Shown here: piece by piece, positions 34,876 through 43,809 of the stretch | How positions within the stretch are numbered: the first letter of the stretch is position 1 | Layout of the letters: each line of letters opens with the position of its first letter | NCBI RefSeq assembly: GCF_000931935.2 | Contig: NZ_AZAC01000017.1 | Location: 99,048-163,047 of the forward strand | Reading direction: 5' to 3' | Length of the DNA: 64,000 nt | Source of the DNA: Dethiosulfatarculus sandiegensis | GTDB lineage: Bacteria; Desulfobacterota; Desulfarculia; Desulfarculales; Desulfarculaceae | Notes under the pieces: model-generated | The model's database searches: none | Told to the model about the DNA's origin: nothing | What the model saw: only the letters and a program-made list of their open reading frames with translations | Program-made: the position numbers and the translations under genes

Positions 34876-37118
34876 TCATGGAGAAAAAGAGCACCTGCTA
34901 TCTGTGTAAGGGCTGCGGTATAGGCGAGGCCTTGGATTTTGAGGCCCTGGCCAAGGCGGCCAAGGAACAGAAAATAACCGAAATCAAGGAACACGACACC
35001 CTCTGTTCGCCTGAAGGCGTGGCCATGATTCAGGCCGATGTGGACGCCGGAGTGAATGCGCTTTTGATCGGAGCCTGTTCCGCCCGGTTTAAGACCGATG
35101 AATTTTCCTTTGGCGACGCCATTGTGGAGCGGGTAAGCCTGCGCGAGCAGGTGGTTATGTGCAGCGAGCCGGAATATGAGGATGAAGAGGAGCCCGGTGA
35201 GGATCGCCTCATGCTGGCCGAGGACTACATCCGCATGGGCGCGGCCAAGCTGGACAAGTGTCAGCCCCTGGAGCCTTATCAGCCTGAAGAGGAGATCGTA
35301 AAGGATATCATGGTGGTGGGCGCAGGCCCCGCCGGGCTCAGCGCTGCCATAGAGGCAGCCAAGGTCGGCACCAAGGTCTACCTGGTGGAAAAAGAAGACC
35401 ACCTGGGCGGCTTTATGTCCAAGATGGCCAAACTGGGGCCTCAGACTCCGCCTTACACCAACCTGGAAGAGAACAACCTAGAGGAGTTGATAGACCAGGT
35501 TGAGGCCAGCGAACTGATCAAGGTTTATACCAGCGCCACAGTGGCCAAGACCTCGGGCATGCCCGGCCTTTTTGACGTCAGCCTTTCCACCGGAGATGAA
35601 TTCAAGGTGGGGGCGGTGGTCCAGGCCACGGGTTGGCTTCCCTATGATCCCGAAAATTTGAAAGACGACCTGGCCTACGGCTCCAATCCGGACATCATCA
35701 CCAACGTGCAGATGGAGGAAATGGCCCGGGAAGGCAAGATCACCCGTCCTTCCGGCGGCGATGTCTCGGCTGTGGCCTTTATCCAGTGCGCCGGTTCCCG
35801 TGATGAGAATCATCTGCCCTATTGCTCTGCCTTCTGCTGCCTGGTCAGCTTAAAACAAGCCATGTATGTAAAGGCCCAAAACCCCGAGGCAGCGGTATAC
35901 GTAATCTACAAGGATATCCGCACTCCGGACCAGAGTGAGGAAGTCTATCGCGAGGCCCAGCGCCAGGGAGTCATCTTTATCCGCCGCGACGAGACCTATC
36001 CCACCATTACCGAGTCCGGCGGTCAGCTCAAGATCGAGACCAAGGACGTGCTTTTGGACGATCAACTTGAGATCGAAGAGCTTGACCTGGTGGTTCTGGC
36101 AACCGGCATGAAGCCCAACAACCCCAAGGTGGTGGATGCGCCTTTGGTGGCTTTTGGCGTGAATCAGGACGAAGCCAAAAAAATTGCCGATCAGGCCTTG
36201 GCAGATTGTGAAGACTGGTCGATTCTGAACCTGGATTATCGCCAGGGGCCCAACCTGCCGACGATCAAGTACGCCATGCCGGACAGCCATTTTATCTGCT
36301 TCCCCTATGAAAGCCGCCGCACCGGCATCTATGCCGCCGGTAACGTGCGCAGGCCCATGCGTGTGACCAGGGCCATGGAAGATGGAGTGGGAGCGGCCTT
36401 AAAGGCTATACAATCCATTGTGGGTGCGGAAAAAGGTTGCGCAGTGCATCCCAGAAGCGGGGACATGTCCTTTCCCGAGTTTGCCATGCAGCGCTGCACT
36501 CAGTGTAAACGCTGCACCGAGGAATGCCCCTTTGGCGCGATCAACGAAGATGAAAAGGCAAACCCCTTGCCGAACATCACCCGTTGCCGCCGTTGCGGAA
36601 CCTGCATGGGAGCCTGCCCGGAGAGAATCATATCCTTTAAGAATTACTCTGTGGATATGATAGGGCGCATGATCAAGTCCATTGAGGTGCCGGAAGAGGA
36701 CGAGGAAAAACCCAGGGCCCTTTGCCTGGTTTGCGAGAACGATGCCCTCCCCGCTATTGACGCGGCTGCCCAAGCCGGTAAAAAGTGGAGCCCCTACATC
36801 CGCTTTATCCCGGTGCGCTGCCTGGGATCGGTGAACCTGGTCTGGATCGCCGACTCCCTCTCCGCGGGATTTGACGGTGTGATGCTCATGGGCTGCCGCC
36901 ATGGCGAGAATTACCAGTGCCACTTTATCCGCGGCTCTGAGCTGGCCAATGTGCGTATGTCCAAGATCAGTGAGACGTTGGATCGTCTGATGCTTGAAAG
37001 CGAGCGCGTCAAGGTTGAAGAGATCGGCATCAATGATTCGGACAAGGTGATTGAGGTGCTGGATGAGTTCATGGAAGAGTTGGACGATTTGGGCCCCAAC
37101 CCCATGAAAGACTTCTAG
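34872..37118 (+). CDS. qmoB: Quinone-interacting membrane-bound oxidoreductase subunit B (HdrA/MvhD-like)
   Basis: 748 residues, close to known QmoB length. It starts STCYLCKGCGIGEAL. A central HdrA-like flavin domain runs from about 140 (DIMVVGAGPAGLSAAIEAAK) with CAGSRDENHLPYCSAFCC near 310. Two ferredoxin motifs follow near 540-585 (CTQCKRCTEECPFGA and CRRCGTCMGACPERI). The C-terminal 150 residues match the MvhD/FrhD-type delta-subunit domain (RCLGSVNLVWIADSL, MLMGCRHGENYQCHF), which in other systems receives electrons from partner enzymes. Translationally coupled to qmoA. The expected membrane partner qmoC does not follow; a terminator hairpin comes 22 bases after the stop. Confidence 0.94.
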   Translation: MIMEKKSTCYLCKGCGIGEALDFEALAKAAKEQKITEIKEHDTLCSPEGVAMIQADVDAGVNALLIGACSARFKTDEFSFGDAIVERVSLREQVVMCSEPEYEDEEEPGEDRLMLAEDYIRMGAAKLDKCQPLEPYQPEEEIVKDIMVVGAGPAGLSAAIEAAKVGTKVYLVEKEDHLGGFMSKMAKLGPQTPPYTNLEENNLEELIDQVEASELIKVYTSATVAKTSGMPGLFDVSLSTGDEFKVGAVVQATGWLPYDPENLKDDLAYGSNPDIITNVQMEEMAREGKITRPSGGDVSAVAFIQCAGSRDENHLPYCSAFCCLVSLKQAMYVKAQNPEAAVYVIYKDIRTPDQSEEVYREAQRQGVIFIRRDETYPTITESGGQLKIETKDVLLDDQLEIEELDLVVLATGMKPNNPKVVDAPLVAFGVNQDEAKKIADQALADCEDWSILNLDYRQGPNLPTIKYAMPDSHFICFPYESRRTGIYAAGNVRRPMRVTRAMEDGVGAALKAIQSIVGAEKGCAVHPRSGDMSFPEFAMQRCTQCKRCTEECPFGAINEDEKANPLPNITRCRRCGTCMGACPERIISFKNYSVDMIGRMIKSIEVPEEDEEKPRALCLVCENDALPAIDAAAQAGKKWSPYIRFIPVRCLGSVNLVWIADSLSAGFDGVMLMGCRHGENYQCHFIRGSELANVRMSKISETLDRLMLESERVKVEEIGINDSDKVIEVLDEFMEELDDLGPNPMKDF

Positions 37119-37140
37119 ATCTTATTCAATGAATGATTTA

Positions 37141-37170
37141 AAGGGGAGCTGCCTCAGGGGCGGCTCCCTT
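37141..37170 (+). terminator. Terminator of qmoAB
   Basis: AAGGGGAGCTGCC pairs with GGGCGGCTCCCTT (one unpaired base) and is followed by AGTTTT, starting 22 bases after the qmoB stop. Confidence 0.7.
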
Positions 37171-37206
37171 AGTTTTCAGTCAAAGTCCTCCCGGGCTTTG
37201 TCAGAG

Positions 37207-37241
37207 GCCATTTGGTAAAAACTTGGGTTTTGCCAAATGGC
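37207..37241. repeat. Inverted repeat of 14 bp after qmoB
   Basis: GCCATTTGGTAAAA and TTTTGCCAAATGGC are complementary with one G-T wobble around a 7-base loop. It may be a second terminator or an operator. Confidence 0.5.
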
Positions 37242-37641
37242 TCGAATTTCTCGCCTTAAGAAAGCCTTACAACTCGGCGGGCCGTCATTCGGAGTCTTTG
37301 AAAAAGTTTTAGTATTTTTGGGTTGTTTGCATGGCCCGTTTATTTTTCCAGACGTGGTTGCCTTGAAAATATTTAACTGGGAAATACCATGCAAAGTCGC
37401 ATAGATAAACGGAGAATAAATGCCGGAGGGCTAAAATTGGGGAGATTGGTTGGTTGTTAAAAAATATCCGGTAAGCTGCCGGTTGATTGCATAGTTTATA
37501 GCTATGCGATAAACTATTTTCAAATACTGTGTAAAGTATTTTTAAAGTAATCAGGATCAGGCCGCTTCTTAAAAGGCTGACGGTTACTTTTTCTCTAACA
37601 GCCTCTTTTAATTGCCTTTTGCCTGCCCCGGCAAAGAGCCT

Positions 37642-38280
37642 ATGCCGCATATCCGTGCCATAAAACAAAATTTGAAAGATGCGCTTTTGCATCTGGATTC
37701 GGCTGAGGTGTCTGTTCTTTTGGCAGATGTCAATTCCGCTTCAAACAGGTTGCTTTCCATGGAACAGGTAATGGTGCCGGTTTTGGAGGAGATAGGACTG
37801 GACTGGGAAAATGGCAGGGTTTCGTTATCCCAAGTCTATATGGCCGGAAAGATATGTGAAAGCGTAGTTGATAAACTGCTTTTAACCCACGGCAAGTTGG
37901 AAAACGGGGGCCCCCGGTTGGCCATAGCCGTTTTGTCGGATCATCATGCCCTTGGTAAGAGAATGGTTAAATCAGCTTTGCATTCAGCCGGTTATAAAAT
38001 GTTGGATTACGGGCATGGCTGTCAGAGCCGGGATTTGTGCGAGCATGTCTTGCGGGATAAGGTGGATGTCCTGTTGATATCCTGTTTGATGTTGGCTTCC
38101 GCCTTTAAGGTGGAAGAGTTGGTGACCAGGTTGCAGGATGCCGGTTCAAATACTGCTGTGGTGGTGGGGGGAGCGCCTTTTCGCCTGGAACCCACTCTTT
38201 ATAAAAAACTCGGAGCCAAGGCCATGGGCCGCAATTCGGCTGAGGCCGTAGGCATAGTTCAGTCCTTTGAAGAGGATTAG
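37642..38280 (+). CDS. Corrinoid (B12-binding) protein, MtaC/MtbC-like
   Basis: 212 residues from the ATG at 37642, preferred to the TTG at 37612 because the family's helical cap begins there. Residues 1-90 form a four-helix cap (SRLLSMEQVMVPVLEEIG, VSLSQVYMAGKICES). Residues 95-212 form a Rossmann B12 domain with the D-x-H-x-x-G base-off cobalamin motif as LSDHHALGKRMV near 106. VDVLLISCLMLASA and VVVGGAPF are the usual following strands. In known systems such proteins carry a methyl group between two methyltransferases. Three bases separate it from the methyltransferase gene, so the two form an operon. Confidence 0.88.
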   Translation: MPHIRAIKQNLKDALLHLDSAEVSVLLADVNSASNRLLSMEQVMVPVLEEIGLDWENGRVSLSQVYMAGKICESVVDKLLLTHGKLENGGPRLAIAVLSDHHALGKRMVKSALHSAGYKMLDYGHGCQSRDLCEHVLRDKVDVLLISCLMLASAFKVEELVTRLQDAGSNTAVVVGGAPFRLEPTLYKKLGAKAMGRNSAEAVGIVQSFEED

Positions 38281-38282
38281 AT

Positions 38283-39335
38283 ATGGGCATGACCTCGAGC
38301 CAAAGGCTTAACCTGGCCCTTAGCCATCAGGAGCCGGACCGGGTGCCCTACACCCTTTTTGCCACCATGCATCCTGCCAAAAAATTTGGTGTGAGCCTGA
38401 AAGAGTATTATTCCAGGCCGGATCTGGTTGTAGAGGGTCAGTTGTTTTTACGTGAGGAATATCAAAACGATATCTTGGGCTGCTATCCCTTTGCCGGAGT
38501 GGAGATGATCCCCTGGGGAGGGGATGTGGTTTATTTTGAGGAGGGGCCGCCCAACGCCGGAAAACCAGTTATCAAAGATCCTCGGGATATACTTAAGCTT
38601 AAAGCCCCCTCCGTTGCTTCCAGCCCGGATCTGCAATCAGTTCTAGAGGCCGTGACCCTGCTCAAATCCAAGGTGGGAGAGGACATTCCCATAGCAGGCA
38701 CGGTAATTTCTCCTTTTTCCCTGCCGGTCATGCAGATGGGCTTTGAGGCTTATCTTGATCTGATCCATGCAAAGCCGGATCTCTTACAAGCCCTTTTAGA
38801 TATTAATATTGAATTCTGTGTTGCCTGGGCCAACGCCCAGCTCAAGGCGGGTTGCAGTGCCGTGGTTTATGCAGACCCGGTTTCTTCCCCTACTATTTTG
38901 CCTTCTGAAATCTCCCTCAAATATGGCCTGCCCACTGCCCGTAAAGCCTTGGCCCGTATAAATGGCGGTGTGATGTTCCATCTGGCCTCGGGGCGGGGCC
39001 TTCCCCTGGTTGAAGAGCTGAGCAAATTGGGAGTGGCCGGTATGAGCGCCAGTGCGGAAGAAGACCTCTCAGAATTGAAAAGGGCCTGCCAAGGCAAGAT
39101 GGCCTTGGTGGGGAACTTAAATGCCGTCTCCATGCAAAGTTGGACCCCTGAAATCGCAGAAGCAGAGGTCAAAAGAGCCATTGCCCGGGCCGGTCCGGGT
39201 GGTGGATTTGTATTGTCGGATAATCACGGTGAGATTCCCTTTGCCGTGGACCATCAGACACTAAAGGCCGTTGCCAAGGCTGTCCGCCGCTGGGGGCGTT
39301 ATCCGTTGGATTGGGTGAATGGTAATGGCAGATAA
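38283..39335 (+). CDS. UROD-fold methyltransferase (MtaA/CmuA-like) lacking the usual zinc cysteines
   Basis: A 350-residue TIM-barrel protein of the uroporphyrinogen-decarboxylase superfamily. It begins SQRLNLALSHQEPDRVPYT, with FAGVEMIPWGGDVVYFEEG near 80 and GTVISPFSLPVMQMG near 140. Catalytic relatives such as MtbA/MtaA bind zinc through H-x-C and a later Cys to activate coenzyme M. Here the corresponding places read GVMFHLASGRG (H-L-A) and VLSDNHGEIPF, so both cysteines are missing. It may use another acceptor or have lost catalysis for a sensing or structural role. It lies between the corrinoid protein and a sensor kinase and overlaps the kinase start by 17 bases. Confidence 0.82.
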   Translation: MGMTSSQRLNLALSHQEPDRVPYTLFATMHPAKKFGVSLKEYYSRPDLVVEGQLFLREEYQNDILGCYPFAGVEMIPWGGDVVYFEEGPPNAGKPVIKDPRDILKLKAPSVASSPDLQSVLEAVTLLKSKVGEDIPIAGTVISPFSLPVMQMGFEAYLDLIHAKPDLLQALLDINIEFCVAWANAQLKAGCSAVVYADPVSSPTILPSEISLKYGLPTARKALARINGGVMFHLASGRGLPLVEELSKLGVAGMSASAEEDLSELKRACQGKMALVGNLNAVSMQSWTPEIAEAEVKRAIARAGPGGGFVLSDNHGEIPFAVDHQTLKAVAKAVRRWGRYPLDWVNGNGR

Positions 39336-41844
39336 ACTGCGTATCTGGTGTTGCCCCCATTTTAAAGACGAAGTGGAAGCAATTGTAGCCTCCTCACCCC
39401 TGTTGTCCTCCGCCGAAATCACCACCTATCCCTTTTCCTGCCTGCAGATTGGCCAGAACGGTCGGGGAAAAATCGATTTTTCATCAAATGGATCAGATTA
39501 CCGGGACCTGATAATTGGTGGAGGTTGCCTGAACAAATCGATTGCCAAAGACCTGGGGCTTGACCTGAGTGGGTCCTTGGTGCCGGATCAGTGTTTTTAT
39601 TTGGTTACCTCCAAGGTCCTGGTGGATGATTATCTGGCCAAGGGAGCCTATCTCTTAACCCCCGGTTGGCTGAAAAATTGGCAAAAACAGATTGCTGATT
39701 GGGGATTCGACCAAAAAACCGCCAGGGAATTTTTTCGGGAAACCACCAAAAAGCTTGTTCTGCTGGAGACCGGAGTCAGGGATTCCAGTCAAACCGATTT
39801 AAAGGACCTTGCCCGGTATTTGGATTTGCCCAGCGAATCCATCCCGGTTGGCCTTGAGATGCTTAAGCTGTCCTTGGAACACCTGGTACTGGCCCAAACC
39901 CGGCCCAGGGAGGCGGTCGCGCCGCCAGATCGTTTTTTTGCCGATAATTTAATGTTGGTGGATCTGCTTAACGATCTTCTATCGGCCGGTCGGGAGGAAG
40001 AGGCGGTTGCCAGGGTCATGGAGTTGTTTCATCTATTGTTCGCCCCCGGGGTGCTCGATTATAAACCCCTTTTCAGCGGACAGCCCGGTGAGAAGGCTCC
40101 CTTGCTGGATGAATTCAACTGGACCGGATCGGGCCGGGGGTTTGAGATTGCCTTGAAACACAAAAACCAGGTGATGGGTTCCCTGATTCTTGATGACCTG
40201 GCCTTTGCCCAATACAAGGAGCGGTACCTGGCCTTGGCCTTGCCCCTGTCCAAGGTCTGTGCCCTGGCGATTAAAAAGGCCAGGGATCTTGAAGAACAGA
40301 AAAAGGTCCAGGAGGCCATAAGAAGAATGGCCGGAATTGTGGAATCCAGTGATGACGCCATCATCGGCAAAACCCTGGAGGGGGTTATTGTAAGCTGGAA
40401 TCAAGGGGCCAGGCGTATTTACGGGTATGAGAAACAAGAGGTTTTGGGGAAGCATGTTTCCTTTCTTTTACCCCAGGACCAACCGGACGAGATAACCCGT
40501 ATGCTGGAAAAGATAAGGCAGGGTAAAAGTGCTGATCCGGTGGAGACAGTCTGGGTGAGCAAGGAAGGTCGGTTATCTGATGTTTCTCTCCAGGTTTCTC
40601 CCATCCGGGATGAACAGGGCCGAGTGGTGGGCGCTTCCAGCATTGCCAGGGATATTACCGAAGAAAAACAAAGGGCATTGACTGAGCGGAAATCCTTGGA
40701 AGCTCAGCTGCTGCAGGCCCAGAAGTTGGAGTCGGTGGGGCGGCTGGCCGGAGGAATAGCTCATGATTTCAATAACCTGCTGGCAGTGGTTTTGGGTTAT
40801 TGTGAATTATCGTTGGAAGATGTCCCGGAAAGTGATCCCACCTATTACAATTTGACCCAAATATCCCAGGCCGCCCAAAGGGCCAGGAGGCTCACCAGGC
40901 AGCTTCTGGCCTTTGCCAGAAAACAGGTTTTGAGCGTAACCAGTGTGGATTTGTCTGAAGCGGTCTCCGAGTTTATCGGCATGATCAAACGTCTGATCGG
41001 AGAGGATGTAAAGATCGAACTGGATTTGGCCGGTAACCTACCCCAGATATTGGCTGACCGGGCCATGATAGAACAGGTTCTCCTGAACCTGGCTGTGAAT
41101 GCCAGGGATGCCATGCCCAAAGGCGGTGTTCTAGCCTTAAGCACCAGCCAGGTTGAACTGGATGAAGGTTACAGCGCCACCAAGTTCGCGGTGGTGCCAG
41201 GCGAATATGTGATGATCTCGGTGAGCGATACCGGTGAGGGCATGGATGAAGAGACCAGGCAAAAGATTTTCGAGCCTTTTTTCTCCACCAAAGGCCCTGG
41301 CCAAGGCACCGGGTTGGGGCTCGCCACGGTCTACGGCATTGTTAAACAGCATGGCGGTAATATATGGGTTTATAGTGAACCTGGGCAAGGCACTGTATTT
41401 AAGATCTATTTTCCGGTCACCAAAATCAAGGGACAGGTTGTTTCCGCGCCTAAGGAAGAAGATTTGCCCATGGTCGAAGGTGAAGTGGTTTTGGTGGTGG
41501 AAGATGAAAAGGAACTGCGCGAGCTTATCTGTTGTGTGCTCACCAAACAGGGTTATGAGGTTTTGTGCTGCGAGGGCCCTGAAACCGCCCTTGCCGCGGC
41601 GGCTCAATATGAAGATAAAATAGACCTTATGCTCACAGATGTGGTGATGCCCAAGATGAACGGCAAAGAACTTTATGACAAACTGTTTGTCCAGCGGCCC
41701 GGCCTTCTTGTGGTCTTCATGTCCGGTTATACGGAAGATGTGATCGCCAACCAGGGGATACTGCATAATGGTATAAATTTTTTACAAAAGCCCTTTTCAA
41801 CCAAAGAACTGCATCGAAAATTGCGAGTGGTGCTTTCCGCATAA
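39319..41844 (+). CDS. Hybrid histidine kinase: DUF1638-like domain, PAS, HisKA, HATPase, receiver
   Basis: 841 residues. Residues 1-190 resemble DUF1638, a cysteine-containing domain found beside corrinoid methyltransferases: LRIWCCPHFKDEVEAI, LIIGGGCLNKSIAKDLG, GAYLLTPGWLKNW. A PAS domain lies near 335-450 (SSDDAIIGKTLEGVIVSWNQ). The H-box is RLAGGIAHDFNNLLAVV near 475, with the N-box VLLNLAVNARDAMPKGG and the G-box VSDTGEGMDEE...GTGLGLATVYG. A receiver domain occupies the last 120 residues with phosphoacceptor LTDVVMPKMNG. No membrane segment is seen, so it senses something in the cytoplasm. The ATG at 39319 lies inside the methyltransferase gene; ATG 39325 is the alternative. The downstream response output is not encoded nearby. 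Confidence 0.87.
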   Translation: MVMADKLRIWCCPHFKDEVEAIVASSPLLSSAEITTYPFSCLQIGQNGRGKIDFSSNGSDYRDLIIGGGCLNKSIAKDLGLDLSGSLVPDQCFYLVTSKVLVDDYLAKGAYLLTPGWLKNWQKQIADWGFDQKTAREFFRETTKKLVLLETGVRDSSQTDLKDLARYLDLPSESIPVGLEMLKLSLEHLVLAQTRPREAVAPPDRFFADNLMLVDLLNDLLSAGREEEAVARVMELFHLLFAPGVLDYKPLFSGQPGEKAPLLDEFNWTGSGRGFEIALKHKNQVMGSLILDDLAFAQYKERYLALALPLSKVCALAIKKARDLEEQKKVQEAIRRMAGIVESSDDAIIGKTLEGVIVSWNQGARRIYGYEKQEVLGKHVSFLLPQDQPDEITRMLEKIRQGKSADPVETVWVSKEGRLSDVSLQVSPIRDEQGRVVGASSIARDITEEKQRALTERKSLEAQLLQAQKLESVGRLAGGIAHDFNNLLAVVLGYCELSLEDVPESDPTYYNLTQISQAAQRARRLTRQLLAFARKQVLSVTSVDLSEAVSEFIGMIKRLIGEDVKIELDLAGNLPQILADRAMIEQVLLNLAVNARDAMPKGGVLALSTSQVELDEGYSATKFAVVPGEYVMISVSDTGEGMDEETRQKIFEPFFSTKGPGQGTGLGLATVYGIVKQHGGNIWVYSEPGQGTVFKIYFPVTKIKGQVVSAPKEEDLPMVEGEVVLVVEDEKELRELICCVLTKQGYEVLCCEGPETALAAAAQYEDKIDLMLTDVVMPKMNGKELYDKLFVQRPGLLVVFMSGYTEDVIANQGILHNGINFLQKPFSTKELHRKLRVVLSA

Positions 41845-42051
41845 CGCTTGCTTTGGTCTCCTTTCTTTATTCCATTAATAATGTTGCCGAACAGTCGACT
41901 GGTTTTCTGCTGATAATCGCCCTTTGGGCGAGGCAGGGCTGTCACCCGCCAAGCCCCGTGGTATGATTATGATTTCAGGCAGGTTTTATTTTTTTTGTTT
42001 TCCTAAAAAGCTGCCGTGTTTGTGAAAATCACCATGAAAACCGGAGAGACA

Positions 42052-43809
42052 ATGGCAGACGAAAACGGGCTGTCTCCATTTCAGACCGATCTCAATGAGT
42101 TGCTGAAACTGAATCGAACCGATTCCAAGGCAGCGGAAGAACAGTTTAATTCCCTGCCTTTTGAAAAACGGGTTCGCCTGGTTCTGAACGCAGCAGGTGG
42201 GGATCGGGAGCGGTTGTTGACCCTGGACAGGCAAAGTAAGAGGCTGGTGTCCGCCCTGCCGCCGGACGAGTTTACCCGTTCGGTCCTGGAAGTGGGGCAT
42301 GAGGATGCCGGCACTCTGCTCGCGCTTTCCTCAGACAGTCAGCTTACCTATTTATTTGATGTCACAGGCTGGCGACACGATAAGCTTGATCCGGCCCGTT
42401 ATGAGGTATGGCTGCCCCTTTTGCTGGAAGCCGGGGCGGGGAGAGTGTTGCGCTGGATTGAAAGCACGGATCTGGAAACCATGGTGCTTTTGTTCAGGCA
42501 CTGGTTCAGTGTGGTGAAATATCTGCCGAGCCAGGATATGCAGGAACCGCCGGACGACCTGCCGAAATTTACACTCGACGGGGTATACTACCTTGATCTT
42601 TTTGATAAAAAGTCATCAGATGTGGTGGGCCAGGTTCTGATTACCCTGCGCAATGAAAAGCCGGAGCTTTATCAGACCATTATGGAGGCCATGCTTTGGG
42701 AAGACGCCTCGCCTGTTGCTGAAGACGCGCTAAGATGGCGAAACGGCAGGCTCATGGACCATGGATTCCCGGATCGCATGGAGGCCCTGGAGCTTTGGGC
42801 CAGGCCTGCACCGGGTGAGACGGATTGGCAAAAACAACCGTCTAAGGATGACCTTGCTTTTCTGGCTGACGCGTCGCCCCGTTCGGACGCAGTGGTTCGG
42901 TTGTTGCCTCAAGTGGAAAATTTGCCCATGGTTCTGAATGAACTTTCCGGGCATCAGGCCGACCGCCTGCGGGCTGAGATGGCCTATGTGGCCAACTGCG
43001 GTGTGGTGGCCTTGGACGCAGACCCGGCCGACCAGGAGGAGATGCAAAAGGCCGCCAGGGAAAGCCTGGGTATGGCCAACCTGGGTCTGGCCATAATCTC
43101 GGAGGGGGAAAGGCAAACGGCCCTTAAGGTGATAAGCCGGGTGGGGCTGCCCGCCCTGGCCAGGCAGGGAGCCGCAGCCATCAGAGAGTTGAATAAAGAG
43201 GCCTGGGATTTGATCAAAGAGGGGTGGCTTCAGGGCTTCCCCACCAGCCTTTATGTGCTGGATCAGCCTCTGGACCGGAATCTGGCCGGTTTGGTCTATC
43301 CCCGTCCCAGATACTATGATCCCTCCTTGCCGGGAGATAAGGAGTACAGGGCCTTTTTAAACCTGGCGGATCTGGAACAATCCCGCCTGAGGCTGGATCA
43401 GGCATGGTTCTGGGGTAAATTGCTTTTCGAGCTGATCGGCCTGGATAAGGGTGATGTGCTGGGATTTTGGCAGACCAAGGTATATCCTGAAGATGCCAGG
43501 GAGATCAAGACCACTGCCGTTTTGGGCACCTGGCTGGCCAGAAGGTATCTTGGCCTTTCAGGGCCCTTGGCCCCATTGCCCAGGGATAGTTTTAACCAGG
43601 CGGTAAAGGCCTTGCAGACCGAACTATCAGACAGTTTGCCCGAGGAAATAAAAAGCTCCTGCCAGGCGATCACTGACCCCAAGGAAGCCGCCTTGGCCGG
43701 TTCGCTTTTGCGCAATTCATTGAACAGGCTGCTTCTGGAGCTTAAACGCCTTAATACTGATTACGATTTGGATCCGGGTAGAACCTGGGGAATTATCACG
43801 GAACGATGA
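42052..43809 (+). CDS. DUF6178-like protein, function unknown
   Basis: 585 residues from the ATG at 42052, chosen because GGAGAG lies just upstream; GTG 42016 and ATG 42034 are possible. The protein is soluble with no cofactor motif. It has a helical N-terminal part (SLPFEKRVRLVLNAAGGDRE, SALPPDEFTRSVLEVGHED) and a central acidic linker. It matches my memory of the DUF6178 family of Desulfobacterota, a recognition I cannot check here. The stop overlaps the ubiE start as ATGA, so translation is coupled to a quinone-pathway enzyme, which is the only functional hint. Confidence 0.72.
   Translation: MADENGLSPFQTDLNELLKLNRTDSKAAEEQFNSLPFEKRVRLVLNAAGGDRERLLTLDRQSKRLVSALPPDEFTRSVLEVGHEDAGTLLALSSDSQLTYLFDVTGWRHDKLDPARYEVWLPLLLEAGAGRVLRWIESTDLETMVLLFRHWFSVVKYLPSQDMQEPPDDLPKFTLDGVYYLDLFDKKSSDVVGQVLITLRNEKPELYQTIMEAMLWEDASPVAEDALRWRNGRLMDHGFPDRMEALELWARPAPGETDWQKQPSKDDLAFLADASPRSDAVVRLLPQVENLPMVLNELSGHQADRLRAEMAYVANCGVVALDADPADQEEMQKAARESLGMANLGLAIISEGERQTALKVISRVGLPALARQGAAAIRELNKEAWDLIKEGWLQGFPTSLYVLDQPLDRNLAGLVYPRPRYYDPSLPGDKEYRAFLNLADLEQSRLRLDQAWFWGKLLFELIGLDKGDVLGFWQTKVYPEDAREIKTTAVLGTWLARRYLGLSGPLAPLPRDSFNQAVKALQTELSDSLPEEIKSSCQAITDPKEAALAGSLLRNSLNRLLLELKRLNTDYDLDPGRTWGIITER

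Larger units (their letters stand above)
37119..37641. other. Intergenic region between qmoB and the corrinoid protein gene
   Basis: This 523-bp stretch contains no QmoC, HdrB or HdrC fragment in any frame I can see. It holds the qmoAB terminator, a second 14-bp inverted repeat (GCCATTTGG...CCAAATGGC, 37207-37241) and an AT-rich section near 37440-37560 that probably carries the promoter of the methyltransferase operon. Confidence 0.55.
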
